Shown here: in pieces, positions 26,189 to 34,457 of the stretch | How positions within the stretch are numbered: position 1 is the first letter of the stretch | Layout of the letters: each line of letters opens with the position of its first letter | Assembly (NCBI GenBank): GCA_963807385.1 | Contig: CAWEBQ010000005.1 | Coordinates: 62,001 to 126,000 of the forward strand | DNA from: JBDTSW01 sp963807385 | GTDB taxonomy: Bacteria; Actinomycetota; Thermoleophilia; Solirubrobacterales; 70-9 | DNA length: 64,000 nucleotides | Reading direction: 5' to 3' | The notes under the pieces: generated by a model | Seen by the model: the letters and a program-made list of their open reading frames with translations, nothing else | Told to the model about the DNA's origin: nothing | Database searches by the model: none | Made by a program: the position numbers and the translations under genes

Positions 26189-26939
26189 TCGAGCCGCCGT
26201 TAGCGTCCGGGTCGCCGGCGGCCCGGGCGATCTCGCGCGCGCGCTCGTACTCGGAGATCCCGCCGGTGGTGATCGAGACGTCCCGAGCCCACTCCTCTGT
26301 TCCTTGGGCGTTGTAGCGCGTGCGCCACCCCGGATCGGGGTTCCCCAGGATCTTGCGCTGGAGCTTGTTGAACCCGTAGAGCAGCGCCTCCGGGCGGGGA
26401 GGGCAGCCCGGCACGTGGATGTCCACCGGCATGAACTTGTCGGCGCCCTGGACGACGGCGTAGTTGGAGAACATCCCGCCCGAGGAGGAGCAGGCCCCCA
26501 TCGAGATCACCCACTTCGGTTCCAGCATCTGGTCATACAGGCGGCGGACGACGGGAGCCATCTTGATCGAGACCCGCCCGGAGAGCATTAGAAAGTCGGC
26601 CTGGCGGGGCGAGGCCCGCATCGCCTCGGCGCCGAACCTGGCGATGTCGTAGCGGGGCGAGACGATCGACATCATCTCGATGGCGCAGCATGCGAGGCCG
26701 AAGGTCGCCGGGAACATCGCGTTCGCGCGCCCCCAGTTGAGGACCTTCTCCAGCCGGGTCGGCATCACGGCCTCCTCTACGAAGCGCTCCAGGTCCTCCT
26801 CCGAGAGGTCCCCGCGAAGCATGTCGCGGGCCTTGAGCTGGCGGACGCGGAGCTCCTCGGGCGACCGCGGCTGCTCGAGGGGCGAGAGCCCGCGGATCTT
26901 CTCCCGTCTTACTTCCAATCGAGCGCGCCCTTCCTCCAC
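26181..26939 (-). CDS. nuoB: NADH-quinone oxidoreductase subunit B
   Basis: 252 residues carrying the terminal cluster N2: TFGLACCAIEMMS (tandem Cys), GACSSSGGMF and GCPPRPEALLYG provide the four Cys. The core begins near LEKVLNWGRANAMFP; the preceding about 60 residues are a charged helical extension that overlaps nuoA by 31 bases. Starts nearer the core (TTG near 26914 or Met at codon 40) are possible and would remove the overlap. Confidence 0.95.
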   Translation of the reverse strand: MEEGRARLEVRREKIRGLSPLEQPRSPEELRVRQLKARDMLRGDLSEEDLERFVEEAVMPTRLEKVLNWGRANAMFPATFGLACCAIEMMSIVSPRYDIARFGAEAMRASPRQADFLMLSGRVSIKMAPVVRRLYDQMLEPKWVISMGACSSSGGMFSNYAVVQGADKFMPVDIHVPGCPPRPEALLYGFNKLQRKILGNPDPGWRTRYNAQGTEEWARDVSITTGGISEYERAREIARAAGDPDANGGSNA

Positions 26940-27268
26940 ACGTAGACCAGGGCCACAAGCAGGAGGGCGACGAAGATGAGGATCTCGGCGAGGACGAAGA
27001 AGGAGTCGGCGCCGTTCAGGATCACCCCGACCGGATACAGAAACACCACCTCGATGTCGAAGAGGATGAACAGCATCGCGACCAGGTAGAACGAGACCCC
27101 GAAGCGGAACGTGCGGGAGACCTCGGTGGGGACCCCGGACTCATACGGCTCCGACTTCACCTTGCTCGGGCGCTTCGGTCCGACGATGCTGTTCAGCATT
27201 ACCAGCGCGCCGCCGACGAGAACCCCGAGTCCGGCGAAGACGATCACTGGGAGGTAGCTGCGCAGCAC
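26909..27268 (-). CDS. nuoA: NADH-quinone oxidoreductase subunit A
   Basis: 119 residues from GTG 27268, three membrane helices. PYESGVPTEVSRTFRFGVSFY (the acidic loop near the quinone site) and FILFDIEVVFLYPVG are typical of NuoA. It is the first gene of the A-I block. A near-palindrome at 27311-27334 lies 43 bases upstream in the region shared with the divergent membrane-protein gene. Confidence 0.95.
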   Translation of the reverse strand: MLRSYLPVIVFAGLGVLVGGALVMLNSIVGPKRPSKVKSEPYESGVPTEVSRTFRFGVSFYLVAMLFILFDIEVVFLYPVGVILNGADSFFVLAEILIFVALLLVALVYVWRKGALDWK

Positions 27269-27310
27269 CGCCCATAGGGTACGACTTTGTGCGCATCTGC
27301 CACATAGTGA

Positions 27311-27334
27311 TTTTCCGCATGAACATGGGAAAAA
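27311..27334. promoter_or_regulatory. Near-palindromic site upstream of nuoA
   Basis: TTTTCC-g-CATG-AA-CATG-GGAAAA reads the same on both strands apart from one unpaired base. It lies between the divergent genes nuoA (start 27268) and the membrane-protein gene (start 27363). AT-rich arms in a GC-rich genome and the placement suggest an operator for one or both genes. The binding protein is unknown. Confidence 0.4.
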
Positions 27335-27362
27335 CCCGACCGCTCAACACGGATATGCCCCG

Positions 27363-27794
27363 ATGGACACCTTCCACCTCGTAGTCGGCGTGCTCGTCCT
27401 CGGCGCGAACCTCCTCGCCGGGGCCTGGGGTGCCTGGGCGTGGTTCCGTCAGGAGCCGGCGGTGGGCTTTTGGTACGCCCTGCGTTTCGCGCAGATCGTC
27501 GTCGTCTTCCAGGTGATGCTGGGGTCGGTGCTGTTGCTGCTGGGCCAGGCGGCGGCGGACCTCCATTACCTCTACGGCGTGCTGCCGATCGTGGTCTCGC
27601 TGACCGCGGAGGCGATCCGCTCCGGGGCGGCCGAGCGGGAGCTCGAGGGCCTTGACTTCGACTCGCTCCCGAAGGTCCGCCGGCGCGCGATCGCGATGGC
27701 CATCGTCCGCCGGGAGACGGGGATCATGGCGGTTTCGGCGCTGATCATCGTCTTCCTGGCGCTCCGCGCCGCGGGGACGACGCCGATCATCTAG
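27363..27794 (+). CDS. Four-helix integral membrane protein
   Basis: 143 residues with hydrophobic stretches near 5-24, 36-62, 64-80 and 118-138, and a charged cytoplasmic loop (ERELEGLDFDSLPKVRRRA). No domain recognised. The composition and GC-rich codons match the neighbours, and it starts with ATG opposite the nuo operon, so it may share regulation with complex I. The function is unknown. Confidence 0.7.
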   Translation: MDTFHLVVGVLVLGANLLAGAWGAWAWFRQEPAVGFWYALRFAQIVVVFQVMLGSVLLLLGQAAADLHYLYGVLPIVVSLTAEAIRSGAAERELEGLDFDSLPKVRRRAIAMAIVRRETGIMAVSALIIVFLALRAAGTTPII

Positions 27795-27850
27795 CTCGGA
27801 CCACTCCAAGACGTGAGGACCCTGTGCGCTGCGGCGAAGCGGGGGCGCCA

Positions 27851-27897
27851 TCGATTGGCACCTGAGTTGCGCTCAGGGTGCTTCAGGTGCCAATCGA
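27851..27897. repeat. 15-bp perfect inverted repeat between convergent genes
   Basis: Arms of 15 bases beginning TCGATTGGCACCTGA (27851-27865 and 27883-27897) are exactly complementary, with a 17-base loop. A competing smaller hairpin CCTGAG/CTCAGG (27861-27877) lies inside. It sits between the stops of two convergent genes, so it could be a bidirectional terminator, but no T-run follows. Downstream (27921-27959) two roughly 19-base units with GGCACG...GCTGTGC repeat in tandem. Nothing else is visible in 27795-27980. Confidence 0.65.
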
Positions 27898-27980
27898 CGG
27901 GGGCCGTGGGGTTGCGAGGGGGCACGCGGCTGTGCTAGAGGGCACGGCTGTGCGGTCGCACAACTCGAGGGGAGGACGAT

Positions 27981-28463
27981 CTAGACGGCGCGGTAGCCGC
28001 CCCGGTGGAAGATCAGTGCGTCGCCATCATCGCCGCCCAGCATCGCGGCGGCGCCGATCAGGATCACGTGATCACCCTCCTCATGAGCTTCGTGCAGCTC
28101 GCAGGCGACCCACAGCGGAGCGCCATCCACGATCGGCACGCCCCCGTGATCGCTCCACGGCACGTCGGCCCACTTCTCCGAATGGGGGGCCTTGGTCGCA
28201 AAGGCGCGCGCGACCGATTCCTGGCGGCGGCCCAGCACGCTTACGCCGAAGCGGCCCGCCGCTCGCACCGCTCCGAGGGTGCGAGAGGCGACGTCGAGCG
28301 ACGCCAGCATGAGGGGCGGATCCAGCGATAGCGACGCGACGGCGTTCGCGGTGGCGCCCAGCGGGCCGCCCGCGCCGGGCGCTGAGACGACCGTGACACC
28401 GGTCGGCAGGCGGCCCATCGCATGGCGAAACTCATCGGGTGTGGGCGCTGTGGTGTCAGGCAA
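27981..28463 (-). CDS. Flavin reductase-like domain protein
   Basis: 160 residues from a probable TTG start at 28463. The FMN-binding split-barrel pattern is clear: FRHAMGRLPTGVTVVSAP, GATANAVASLSLDPPLMLASLD and GRFGVSVLGRRQESVARAFA. Such proteins reduce FMN/FAD with NAD(P)H and feed flavin-dependent monooxygenases. No partner oxygenase is nearby. It is divergent from the cytochrome c gene; the two starts are about 28 bases apart and must share promoter DNA. Confidence 0.85.
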   Translation of the reverse strand: MPDTTAPTPDEFRHAMGRLPTGVTVVSAPGAGGPLGATANAVASLSLDPPLMLASLDVASRTLGAVRAAGRFGVSVLGRRQESVARAFATKAPHSEKWADVPWSDHGGVPIVDGAPLWVACELHEAHEEGDHVILIGAAAMLGGDDGDALIFHRGGYRAV

Positions 28464-28491
28464 GGTCAGGCGAAAGTATGATGCCGCCCGC

Positions 28492-28938
28492 GTGCCCGGC
28501 CCTCGACTCGATCGTCTCGCACTCATCGGAGCCGCCGTCTTCGCGGCGCTCGCGCTCAGCGCGTGCGGCAGCGAGGGCATCGAGGTTTCCGAGAACGATC
28601 CCATGCACGAGGGCGCCGTTCTGTTCGCGGAGCGCTGCGGCGGGTGCCACTCGTTGAGCGCTGCGGGATCCACCGGCTCGGCCAACCGGGCGCTTCGCAA
28701 TCAGGGCCCGAACCTGGACGAGCGCATCGAGTCCGAGGAGGACGTGCTCTACGCGATCCGCAACGGTGGATTCTCCGGCGCGATCATGCCGCAGAACATT
28801 CTGGTGGGAGCGGAGGCCGAGCTGGTCGCCGAGTTCGTCGCCGAGTACGCGGGCAACGACGTGAATCGCCCGCCTTCGCCCTCCTCGGTGGACGCCGAGG
28901 CGGTCGACGAGTCCGGGCCCGCCGCGGGCACCGAGTAG
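28492..28938 (+). CDS. Lipoprotein c-type cytochrome
   Basis: 148 residues from GTG 28492. The signal sequence ends in a lipobox, ALSAC, so the protein should be lipid-anchored outside the membrane. A single haem site CGGCH (about residue 45) and a Met ligand in AIMPQN (about 98) define a monohaem class I cytochrome c. The C-terminus is Pro/acid-rich. It could pass electrons between respiratory complexes. serS follows closely. Confidence 0.85.
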   Translation: MPGPRLDRLALIGAAVFAALALSACGSEGIEVSENDPMHEGAVLFAERCGGCHSLSAAGSTGSANRALRNQGPNLDERIESEEDVLYAIRNGGFSGAIMPQNILVGAEAELVAEFVAEYAGNDVNRPPSPSSVDAEAVDESGPAAGTE

Positions 28939-28958
28939 ATCGCGGCTCAGGAGTCGCC

Positions 28959-30227
28959 TCGCTCGATCTCCGAAGTATCCGCGACGACCCCGGGCCGGCG
29001 CGAGCCGCGCTGGCTCGCCGAGGGGCGGCGGAGGACCTCGACGAGCTGCTCCGCCTGGACGCCCGCCGGCGTGAGCTCCTGCCGCGGGTTGAGGAGCTCC
29101 GCGCAAGGCAGAACGCCGCGTCCGACGAGATCGCCGAAGCCAAGCGCACCGGGGGTGACGCCGAGCCGCTGATCGCGACGATGCGCGAGGTCTCCGGTGA
29201 GGCGAAGGGGTTGGCCGCCGAGCTGGCTGAGGTCGAGGCGGCTCGCGACCAGCTCGCCGCGAGGCTGCCGAACCTGCCGCACGCCGATGCGCCAGACGGC
29301 AACGAGGACGACGCTGTGACGCTCCGCGAGGTCGGCGAGCGCCCGGAGTTCGCCTTCGATGTCGCCGATCACCTGGACCTCGGCGAGCGCCACGGCTGGA
29401 TCGAGATGGAGAAGGCGGCGGATGCCTCCGGAGCCCGCTTCTCATACCTGCTGGGCGACCTGGTGATGGTTCAGCTGGCGCTCGTGCGGCTGGCCATCGA
29501 CACCGTTCGCCGGGAGGGCTTCGAGCCCGTCGTCCCGCCGGTGCTCGTCCGCGAGCCGGCGCTCTACGGCACCGGGATGTTCCCCGGCGAGCGGGAGATG
29601 ATCTACGAAACGGACGAGCGCGACGACCTCTTCCTCGTGGGTACCTCCGAGGTTTCCCTGGCCGCTCTTCACGCCGGCGAGATCCTGGCGGCGGACGAGC
29701 TGCCGCGGCGCTACGCCGGGATCTCCACCTGCTTCCGCCGCGAGGCGGGCGCCGCGGGCAGGGACACTCGCGGGATCTTCCGCGTCCACCAGTTCGACAA
29801 AGTCGAGATGTTCTCGTTCGTCGAGCCCTCGCGATCGACGGAGGAGCACGAGCGGATCCTCGCGATCGAGGAGGGGATCATGTCGGCGCTCGAGCTTCCC
29901 TACCGGGTCGTGGACATCCCGATCGGAGACCTGGGCGCCCCAGCCGCGCGCAAGTTCGACATCGAGGCGTGGATCCCCAGCCAGGAGCGCTACCGCGAGC
30001 TGACCTCGTGCTCGAATACCACCGACTACCAGGCCCGCCGCCTCGACGCCCGTTTCCGCGCGGAGCCCGAGGCATCGCCCGAGCCGATGCACACCCTGAA
30101 CGGCACGGCGGTGGCGATCGGCCGGACGCTGGTGGCGCTGATCGAGAACGGCCAGCGCGAGGACGGGACCATCGCGCTGCCGCAGGCACTCGTCGACGCC
30201 GGGGCCCCTGCCGGCCTGCCGACCTAG
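28959..30227 (+). CDS. serS: Seryl-tRNA synthetase (start codon not canonical)
   Basis: Charges tRNA-Ser. The N-terminal coiled-coil tRNA arm (about 30-105), motif 2 (CFRREAGAAGRDTRGIFRVH) and motif 3 (NGTAVAIGRTLVALIENGQ) are complete. Homology begins at SLDLRSIRDDPG, matching the usual MLDLRxIREDPE. No ATG, GTG or TTG is found in this frame near that point: codons there are GTC GCC TCG CTC GAT. AGGAG at 28949-28953 is correctly placed for a start at 28959 (TCG) or 28962 (CTC). The start given is therefore approximate. Its stop shares CTAG with the convergent cupin gene. Confidence 0.9.
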   Translation, partial: SLDLRSIRDDPGPARAALARRGAAEDLDELLRLDARRRELLPRVEELRARQNAASDEIAEAKRTGGDAEPLIATMREVSGEAKGLAAELAEVEAARDQLAARLPNLPHADAPDGNEDDAVTLREVGERPEFAFDVADHLDLGERHGWIEMEKAADASGARFSYLLGDLVMVQLALVRLAIDTVRREGFEPVVPPVLVREPALYGTGMFPGEREMIYETDERDDLFLVGTSEVSLAALHAGEILAADELPRRYAGISTCFRREAGAAGRDTRGIFRVHQFDKVEMFSFVEPSRSTEEHERILAIEEGIMSALELPYRVVDIPIGDLGAPAARKFDIEAWIPSQERYRELTSCSNTTDYQARRLDARFRAEPEASPEPMHTLNGTAVAIGRTLVALIENGQREDGTIALPQALVDAGAPAGLPT

Positions 30228-30703
30228 GCGACCAGCTCCAGGCCGTAGTCCCGGGACAGCTCGACCCTCTCAGGGCCGGGCTCGCCCTCGGGCGGCAGCG
30301 TTCGGCTTCTGGCCGGAACGCTCGTCTCGCGCACCATGTCCTCGAATCCGCCCGGGGTGCAGATGAACAGCAAGCGGCATCCTTCCGGCCCGACCGTGTA
30401 GCGGTGCGGGATGTCGCGCGGGCCCATCGCGTAGTCGCCCGGGCCGGCCTCGATCGTCTGGTCGCCCACCTCGATCGTGACGCTTCCCTCCAGGATCCAG
30501 AAGGCCTCGTCCTCGCGATGGTGGACGTGCAGCGGAGCCTCCGCGCCCGGGGGCTCGGTGACGTCGATGATCGACATCCGCCCGCCGGTCTCGCCAGCGC
30601 TCGTTTTGATCACCGCGAGCGCCCCGGACCACCACAGCGCCTCGCCGCCGTCGCTGGGCACGGCCACCGTCACGGCGGCGGCGCTCTCGTCGCGTGCGGT
30701 CAT
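30224..30703 (-). CDS. Cupin domain protein (second of a pair)
   Basis: 159 residues from ATG 30703, overlapping the previous gene by ATGA. Cupin motif 1 PLHVHHREDEAFWILEGSVT and motif 2 GDYAMGPRDIPHRYTV keep the His-His-Glu-His metal set. It follows a second cupin gene; the two probably arose by duplication or form a heteromer. The substrate is unknown. Quercetinase-like small cupins often look like this. Confidence 0.8.
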   Translation of the reverse strand: MTARDESAAAVTVAVPSDGGEALWWSGALAVIKTSAGETGGRMSIIDVTEPPGAEAPLHVHHREDEAFWILEGSVTIEVGDQTIEAGPGDYAMGPRDIPHRYTVGPEGCRLLFICTPGGFEDMVRETSVPARSRTLPPEGEPGPERVELSRDYGLELVA

Positions 30704-31209
30704 CGCTCCGCTCCGTTCTGCTCGAGGGCGGGCGGCGGCCCGACGGGCTCGCAGTCGTACTTGCGCATCAGGCGCGTGAACTTCTCGGGGTCGGGCATCG
30801 CCGGCGCCGGAGGCGGAGCTCCGGGGATCACCGGCGGCGCCACCTCCTCGAAGAACCCTTCGATTCCAGCAGTCGCGAAGGTCACGAGGACCTCCGCGCG
30901 GGCGGAGTTGACCAGGAACGTGTGCGCCACCCCCTTCGGCACGAGGGCGAAGTCGCCGGCCGAGCACTCGAGGCGCTCCTCGCCGACGAAGATCGAAACC
31001 GCGCCGTCGAGGACGAAGAACGTCTCGTCGGCGTCGTGGTGGATGTGCAGGGGCGGCGCTGCGCCCCGCGGGTAGTCCATGATCATCTGGAAGAGGCGCC
31101 CGCCCGTCTCGGCGCCGGTCACCTTGTTGCGGTGGCTGCCCACCTCGGCGCCCGGGACGAAGGGCCACCAGACGTCGCCGGCTTGCGTGACTTCAGTGAG
31201 TTGGTTCAT
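30700..31209 (-). CDS. Cupin domain protein (first of a pair)
   Basis: 169 residues from ATG 31209 (an ATG at 31236 would add nine residues). Motif 1 PLHIHHDADETFFVLDGAVS and motif 2 GDFALVPKGVAHTFLV carry the His-His-Glu-His ligands. It is divergent from a LysR regulator 69 bases away, a typical arrangement in which the regulator controls the divergent operon (30224-31209). Catalytic or binding function is unknown. Confidence 0.8.
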   Translation of the reverse strand: MNQLTEVTQAGDVWWPFVPGAEVGSHRNKVTGAETGGRLFQMIMDYPRGAAPPLHIHHDADETFFVLDGAVSIFVGEERLECSAGDFALVPKGVAHTFLVNSARAEVLVTFATAGIEGFFEEVAPPVIPGAPPPAPAMPDPEKFTRLMRKYDCEPVGPPPALEQNGAER

Positions 31210-31278
31210 GGCACGAGCATCCACCCGCGAGCTCATTCCCGCAAGTAAGAGTTGCTATACCGTCCATTCCAGGGAGTT

Positions 31279-32190
31279 ATGCCGGATCTGAAACAGCTAC
31301 GGGTCCTCACCGCCGTCGGGCAGGCGGGATCCTTCTCCGCTGCCGCCGAGGACCTCGACTACACCCAGCCGGCGGTCTCCAAGATCGTTGCCTCGCTGGA
31401 GCTGGAGATGGGAACGATCCTCGTCGACCGTGAGACGAAGCCCATCAGGCTTACCGACGCGGGCGCGGCGCTCGCTCGCCACGGGGACGCGATGTTCGCG
31501 CGGCTCGCCACGGCCGAGGCCGAGGTCCAGGCGATCGCGCAGCTCGAGAGCGGCAGCCTGAGCGTCGGCACGTTCTCGAGTGCGGGCGCAGCGTTCTTCG
31601 TCGACGCCCTGCGCGAGTTCCGCGACGGGCACCCAGGGATCGAGGTCTCGATCTCCGAGGGGATGCCCTCCGCGCTCACCGATCGCGTCCGCGACGCCGA
31701 GCTGGACCTGGCGATCATCTTCGACTTTCCGCAGGCGGGAGAGGATCGCAGCGCCGGGCTTGAGTTCCACCACCTGCTCGACGACCCGCTCGACCTCGTG
31801 CTGCCCGCGGATCATCGCCTCGCAGGCAAGAAGCGGATCGCCTACAGCGAGCTGGGAGGAGAGCGCTGGGTGCTCCCCGACTTCGGCCCCGAGAGCCCGA
31901 CCATGAAGGTCCTCGACCGCGGATGCGCGGCCGCCGGGTTCGAGCCCGAGATCGTGTGCCGGGTAAACGACTGCGACATGACCCTGGCGATGGTGGCTGC
32001 CGGCGAAGGGATCTCGGTCCTGCCACGACTGATGCTGCCGACCGATCATCCCCGGATCCGGACCAGGCCACTGGCCGAGATGCCGCCCATCCGCCGCATC
32101 GGAGCCGTGCGACTCCCGAGCCGCTATCTCACCCCCTCGACCCAGCGGTTCCTGTCGCTGCTCGAGGGAGCCGCGGCACGGTACGCCTAA
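31279..32190 (+). CDS. LysR-family transcriptional regulator
   Basis: 303 residues from ATG 31279. The N-terminal winged HTH is LRVLTAVGQAGSFSAAAEDL followed by DYTQPAVSKIVASLELEMG; the C-terminal part is a periplasmic-binding-like effector domain (LSVGTFSSAGAAFFVDAL...). It likely controls the divergent cupin pair. A TATACC hexamer about 20 bases upstream of the ATG could be its -10 element. The stop overlaps the convergent methyltransferase stop (CTAA). Confidence 0.87.
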   Translation: MPDLKQLRVLTAVGQAGSFSAAAEDLDYTQPAVSKIVASLELEMGTILVDRETKPIRLTDAGAALARHGDAMFARLATAEAEVQAIAQLESGSLSVGTFSSAGAAFFVDALREFRDGHPGIEVSISEGMPSALTDRVRDAELDLAIIFDFPQAGEDRSAGLEFHHLLDDPLDLVLPADHRLAGKKRIAYSELGGERWVLPDFGPESPTMKVLDRGCAAAGFEPEIVCRVNDCDMTLAMVAAGEGISVLPRLMLPTDHPRIRTRPLAEMPPIRRIGAVRLPSRYLTPSTQRFLSLLEGAAARYA

Positions 32191-33038
32191 GCGCCCCCGG
32201 CCTCGATCACCCGCACGAGCTCCGCGCCCTTCCCAGAGACCTCGAAGCGGTCGGCAAAGTCGATCGGACGGTGGAGCTCGGCGGTCGCGAAGCCGCAGCC
32301 GACGAGCGCGGCCTCGGCCTCCTCCGCGGAGTCGAAGTGCAGCTCCACCTCCCCCCGCACGAACACGCCGAGCGCCCGCTTGAACGCCCGGGCGGCGCCC
32401 CCCGGGTTCTCGCCGCCCAGGTGGAGGTCGGACAGGTAGAGGCCATCCGGGAAGACCGAGAGCGCCGCCGAGGTCCGCCGCCACAGTCCCAGGACCCCGT
32501 CGAGGTCGAGGTAGGCGATCAGGCCCTCGGTGATCACGGCGAGGCCGCGGCGGGGATCGAGCTCGGCGGCGATCGCCCCGATGCTGTTCGGACCCGAGTC
32601 CGACAGTGCATCGATGTCCACCACCCGGTGGTGCGCGTTCAGGGAGCCGGCGCGCTCGAGTGCCGAGCGCTTGCGAGCCGCCATCGCCGGGAGGTCTGCC
32701 TCGACGTAGTCGATCGCCGCGCCGTGGTCGCGGGCGAAGCGCCATCCGCGGGGCGACATGCCGGTCGCGACCTCCAGCACCTGCGAGACCCGTCCCTCGA
32801 CGATCGCGTTCTCGAGAAGGTGGTCGATCAGCCGGTGGCGGGCCAGCAGGAACTGCTCCAGCGTGACGCCGCCGGATGCCCGTGACAGCGCCATCGCGGG
32901 CCGGAGCGCGTTGAACGAAAGTCGGCCGAAGCCCGTCGCGAGCTCGGGCGTGGAGAGTCCGTTGCGCGTCCAGACCGCCCCGGTGTAGTGCGCGGTGGGG
33001 CTGATCGAGTCCGAGCCGGCGGGCGGCGGCCCGGTCAC
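32187..33038 (-). CDS. SAM-dependent methyltransferase, LCM/Tcmp family
   Basis: 283 residues. VLEVATGMSPRGWRFARDHG is the SAM-binding Gly loop in the variant used by leucine-carboxyl-methyltransferase-like proteins (COG3315). YVEADLPAMAARKR follows, with VITEGLIAYLDLDGV at motif III. Members methylate small-molecule O groups, some in polyketide synthesis; the acceptor is not predictable here. MsrB lies upstream on the same strand with a 10-base gap. Confidence 0.8.
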   Translation of the reverse strand: MTGPPPAGSDSISPTAHYTGAVWTRNGLSTPELATGFGRLSFNALRPAMALSRASGGVTLEQFLLARHRLIDHLLENAIVEGRVSQVLEVATGMSPRGWRFARDHGAAIDYVEADLPAMAARKRSALERAGSLNAHHRVVDIDALSDSGPNSIGAIAAELDPRRGLAVITEGLIAYLDLDGVLGLWRRTSAALSVFPDGLYLSDLHLGGENPGGAARAFKRALGVFVRGEVELHFDSAEEAEAALVGCGFATAELHRPIDFADRFEVSGKGAELVRVIEAGGA

Positions 33039-33048
33039 GGTCGCCCTC

Positions 33049-33444
33049 CTAGGTGGCCTTGTCGAAGTCCAGCGAACAGGAGTTGATGCAGTAGCGCAGG
33101 CCGTCCGGCCCGGGTCCGTCCTCGAAGACGTGACCCAGGTGCCCGCCGCATCGCGAGCAGACGACCTCGGTGCGGCGCATGAACAGCGAGTTGTCGGGCC
33201 GGGTCTCGACGGCGTCGTGGTTCGCCGGGTCGTAGAAGCTCGGCCAGCCGGTGCCGGAGTCGAACTTGGTGTCGGAGCTGAAGAGCTCCTGCCCGCAGCC
33301 CTTGCACCGGTACATGCCGTCGTCCTTGTTGTCCCAGTGGGCGCCGGTGAAGGCGCGCTCGGTCCCCTGCTTCCGCAGGATCTCGAACTCCTCGGGGCTC
33401 AGCTCCTCGCGCCACTCGGCCTCCGTCTTTGAAAGCTTCTCCAC
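33049..33444 (-). CDS. msrB: Peptide-methionine (R)-S-oxide reductase
   Basis: 131 residues. Repairs oxidised methionine (R form) in proteins. The zinc site is made by CKGCG and CSRCGGH; the catalytic Cys is in RYCINSCSLDF near the C-terminus, and GTGWPSFYDP is the substrate-site motif. All key residues are present. No fused MsrA. Confidence 0.95.
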   Translation of the reverse strand: MEKLSKTEAEWREELSPEEFEILRKQGTERAFTGAHWDNKDDGMYRCKGCGQELFSSDTKFDSGTGWPSFYDPANHDAVETRPDNSLFMRRTEVVCSRCGGHLGHVFEDGPGPDGLRYCINSCSLDFDKAT

Positions 33445-33539
33445 TGTTCCTCCTGATTATCGGTTGTGCAGGTTAGTCCCGCCGGGACCCTCGGCATTAC
33501 GAGCGCCGCGATCGGGGGTCCTTCCTAGTATCCGTCGCC

Positions 33540-34376
33540 GTGGTCGCGCCGCTCCAGAGCTTCTACACCGCCGACGGCGAGGGCTTCGCCTCCGCGGAGC
33601 TCACCCGGGGACCCTGGGATCCGGGCTCCCAGCACGCCGGCCCTCCGGCCGCGCTGATCGGTCGGGAGATCGAGCGGCTGCCTGCGCCGGCGCCTATGCA
33701 GGTCGGCCGGATCACCTTCGAGATCCTGCGACCGGTGCCCATTGCGCCCCTGCGCGTGGGGGCGGAGGTGGTTCGCCCGGGGCGCCGGGTGGAGATGGTG
33801 GAGGCGACGCTCCACGCGGCCGATGAGCTTCTGATCCGCGCGCGGGCCTGGCGCCTGCGGGCCGGCGAGGTCGCCCTGTCCGAGGGACTGTGCAGCACCG
33901 AGCAGCCGGCGATGGGCTCCTCCTCGCCCCAGGTCCTGCGCCCCGGCTGGACCCCGAGGCCTCCCGAGGAATGCGAGGAGGGGGATTTCTTCCCCACCGG
34001 TCAGGCGGTCGGCTATCACACGGCGATGGAGTACCGCTTCGCGGAGGGGGCCTTCCTCGAGCCCGGTCCGGCCCAGGCCTGGATGCGGATGCGCCACCCG
34101 TTGGTGGCCGGGGAGGAGCCCACGCCGTTGCAGCGGGTGCTCACGGCCGCCGACTCCGGCAACGGGGTCAGCTCGACGCTCGACTGGAGCCGCTACCTCT
34201 TCATCAACGTTGATCTCTCCGTGCATCTCGCGCGCCTGCCCGAGGGTGAGTGGGTGGGGCTCGACGCGATCACGATTCCGGAGCCGAGGGGCGTCGGGAT
34301 CACCGACACGGCGCTGTTCGACGAGCGCGGCCCCCTCGGGCGCGCCGCCCAGACGCTGCTCGTCGCCGAGCGGTAG
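33540..34376 (+). CDS. Thioesterase-superfamily (double hotdog) protein
   Basis: 278 residues from GTG 33540. HAGPPAALIGREIERLPAPA and RITFEILRPVPIAPL in the first half, and LDWSRYLFINVDLSVHLARL with GVGITDTALFDERGPLGRAA in the second, fit the TesB-like/acyl-CoA thioesterase double-hotdog family common in actinobacteria. It probably hydrolyses an acyl-CoA; the substrate is unknown. Single gene. Confidence 0.75.
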   Translation: MVAPLQSFYTADGEGFASAELTRGPWDPGSQHAGPPAALIGREIERLPAPAPMQVGRITFEILRPVPIAPLRVGAEVVRPGRRVEMVEATLHAADELLIRARAWRLRAGEVALSEGLCSTEQPAMGSSSPQVLRPGWTPRPPEECEEGDFFPTGQAVGYHTAMEYRFAEGAFLEPGPAQAWMRMRHPLVAGEEPTPLQRVLTAADSGNGVSSTLDWSRYLFINVDLSVHLARLPEGEWVGLDAITIPEPRGVGITDTALFDERGPLGRAAQTLLVAER

Positions 34377-34457
34377 CCACCCCCGAGCGGGCGGGGTTTC
34401 GATGGCGAGCGCAGTCCCCCCTCCATTCTCCGCCGAATGAAACCGCGAGGAGCGGGT

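Noticed and set aside
33463..33480. Another copy of the GGTTGTGC palindrome before the thioesterase gene
   Set aside because: GGTTGTGCAGGTTAG shares only the first eight bases and lacks the complementary CAACC arm.
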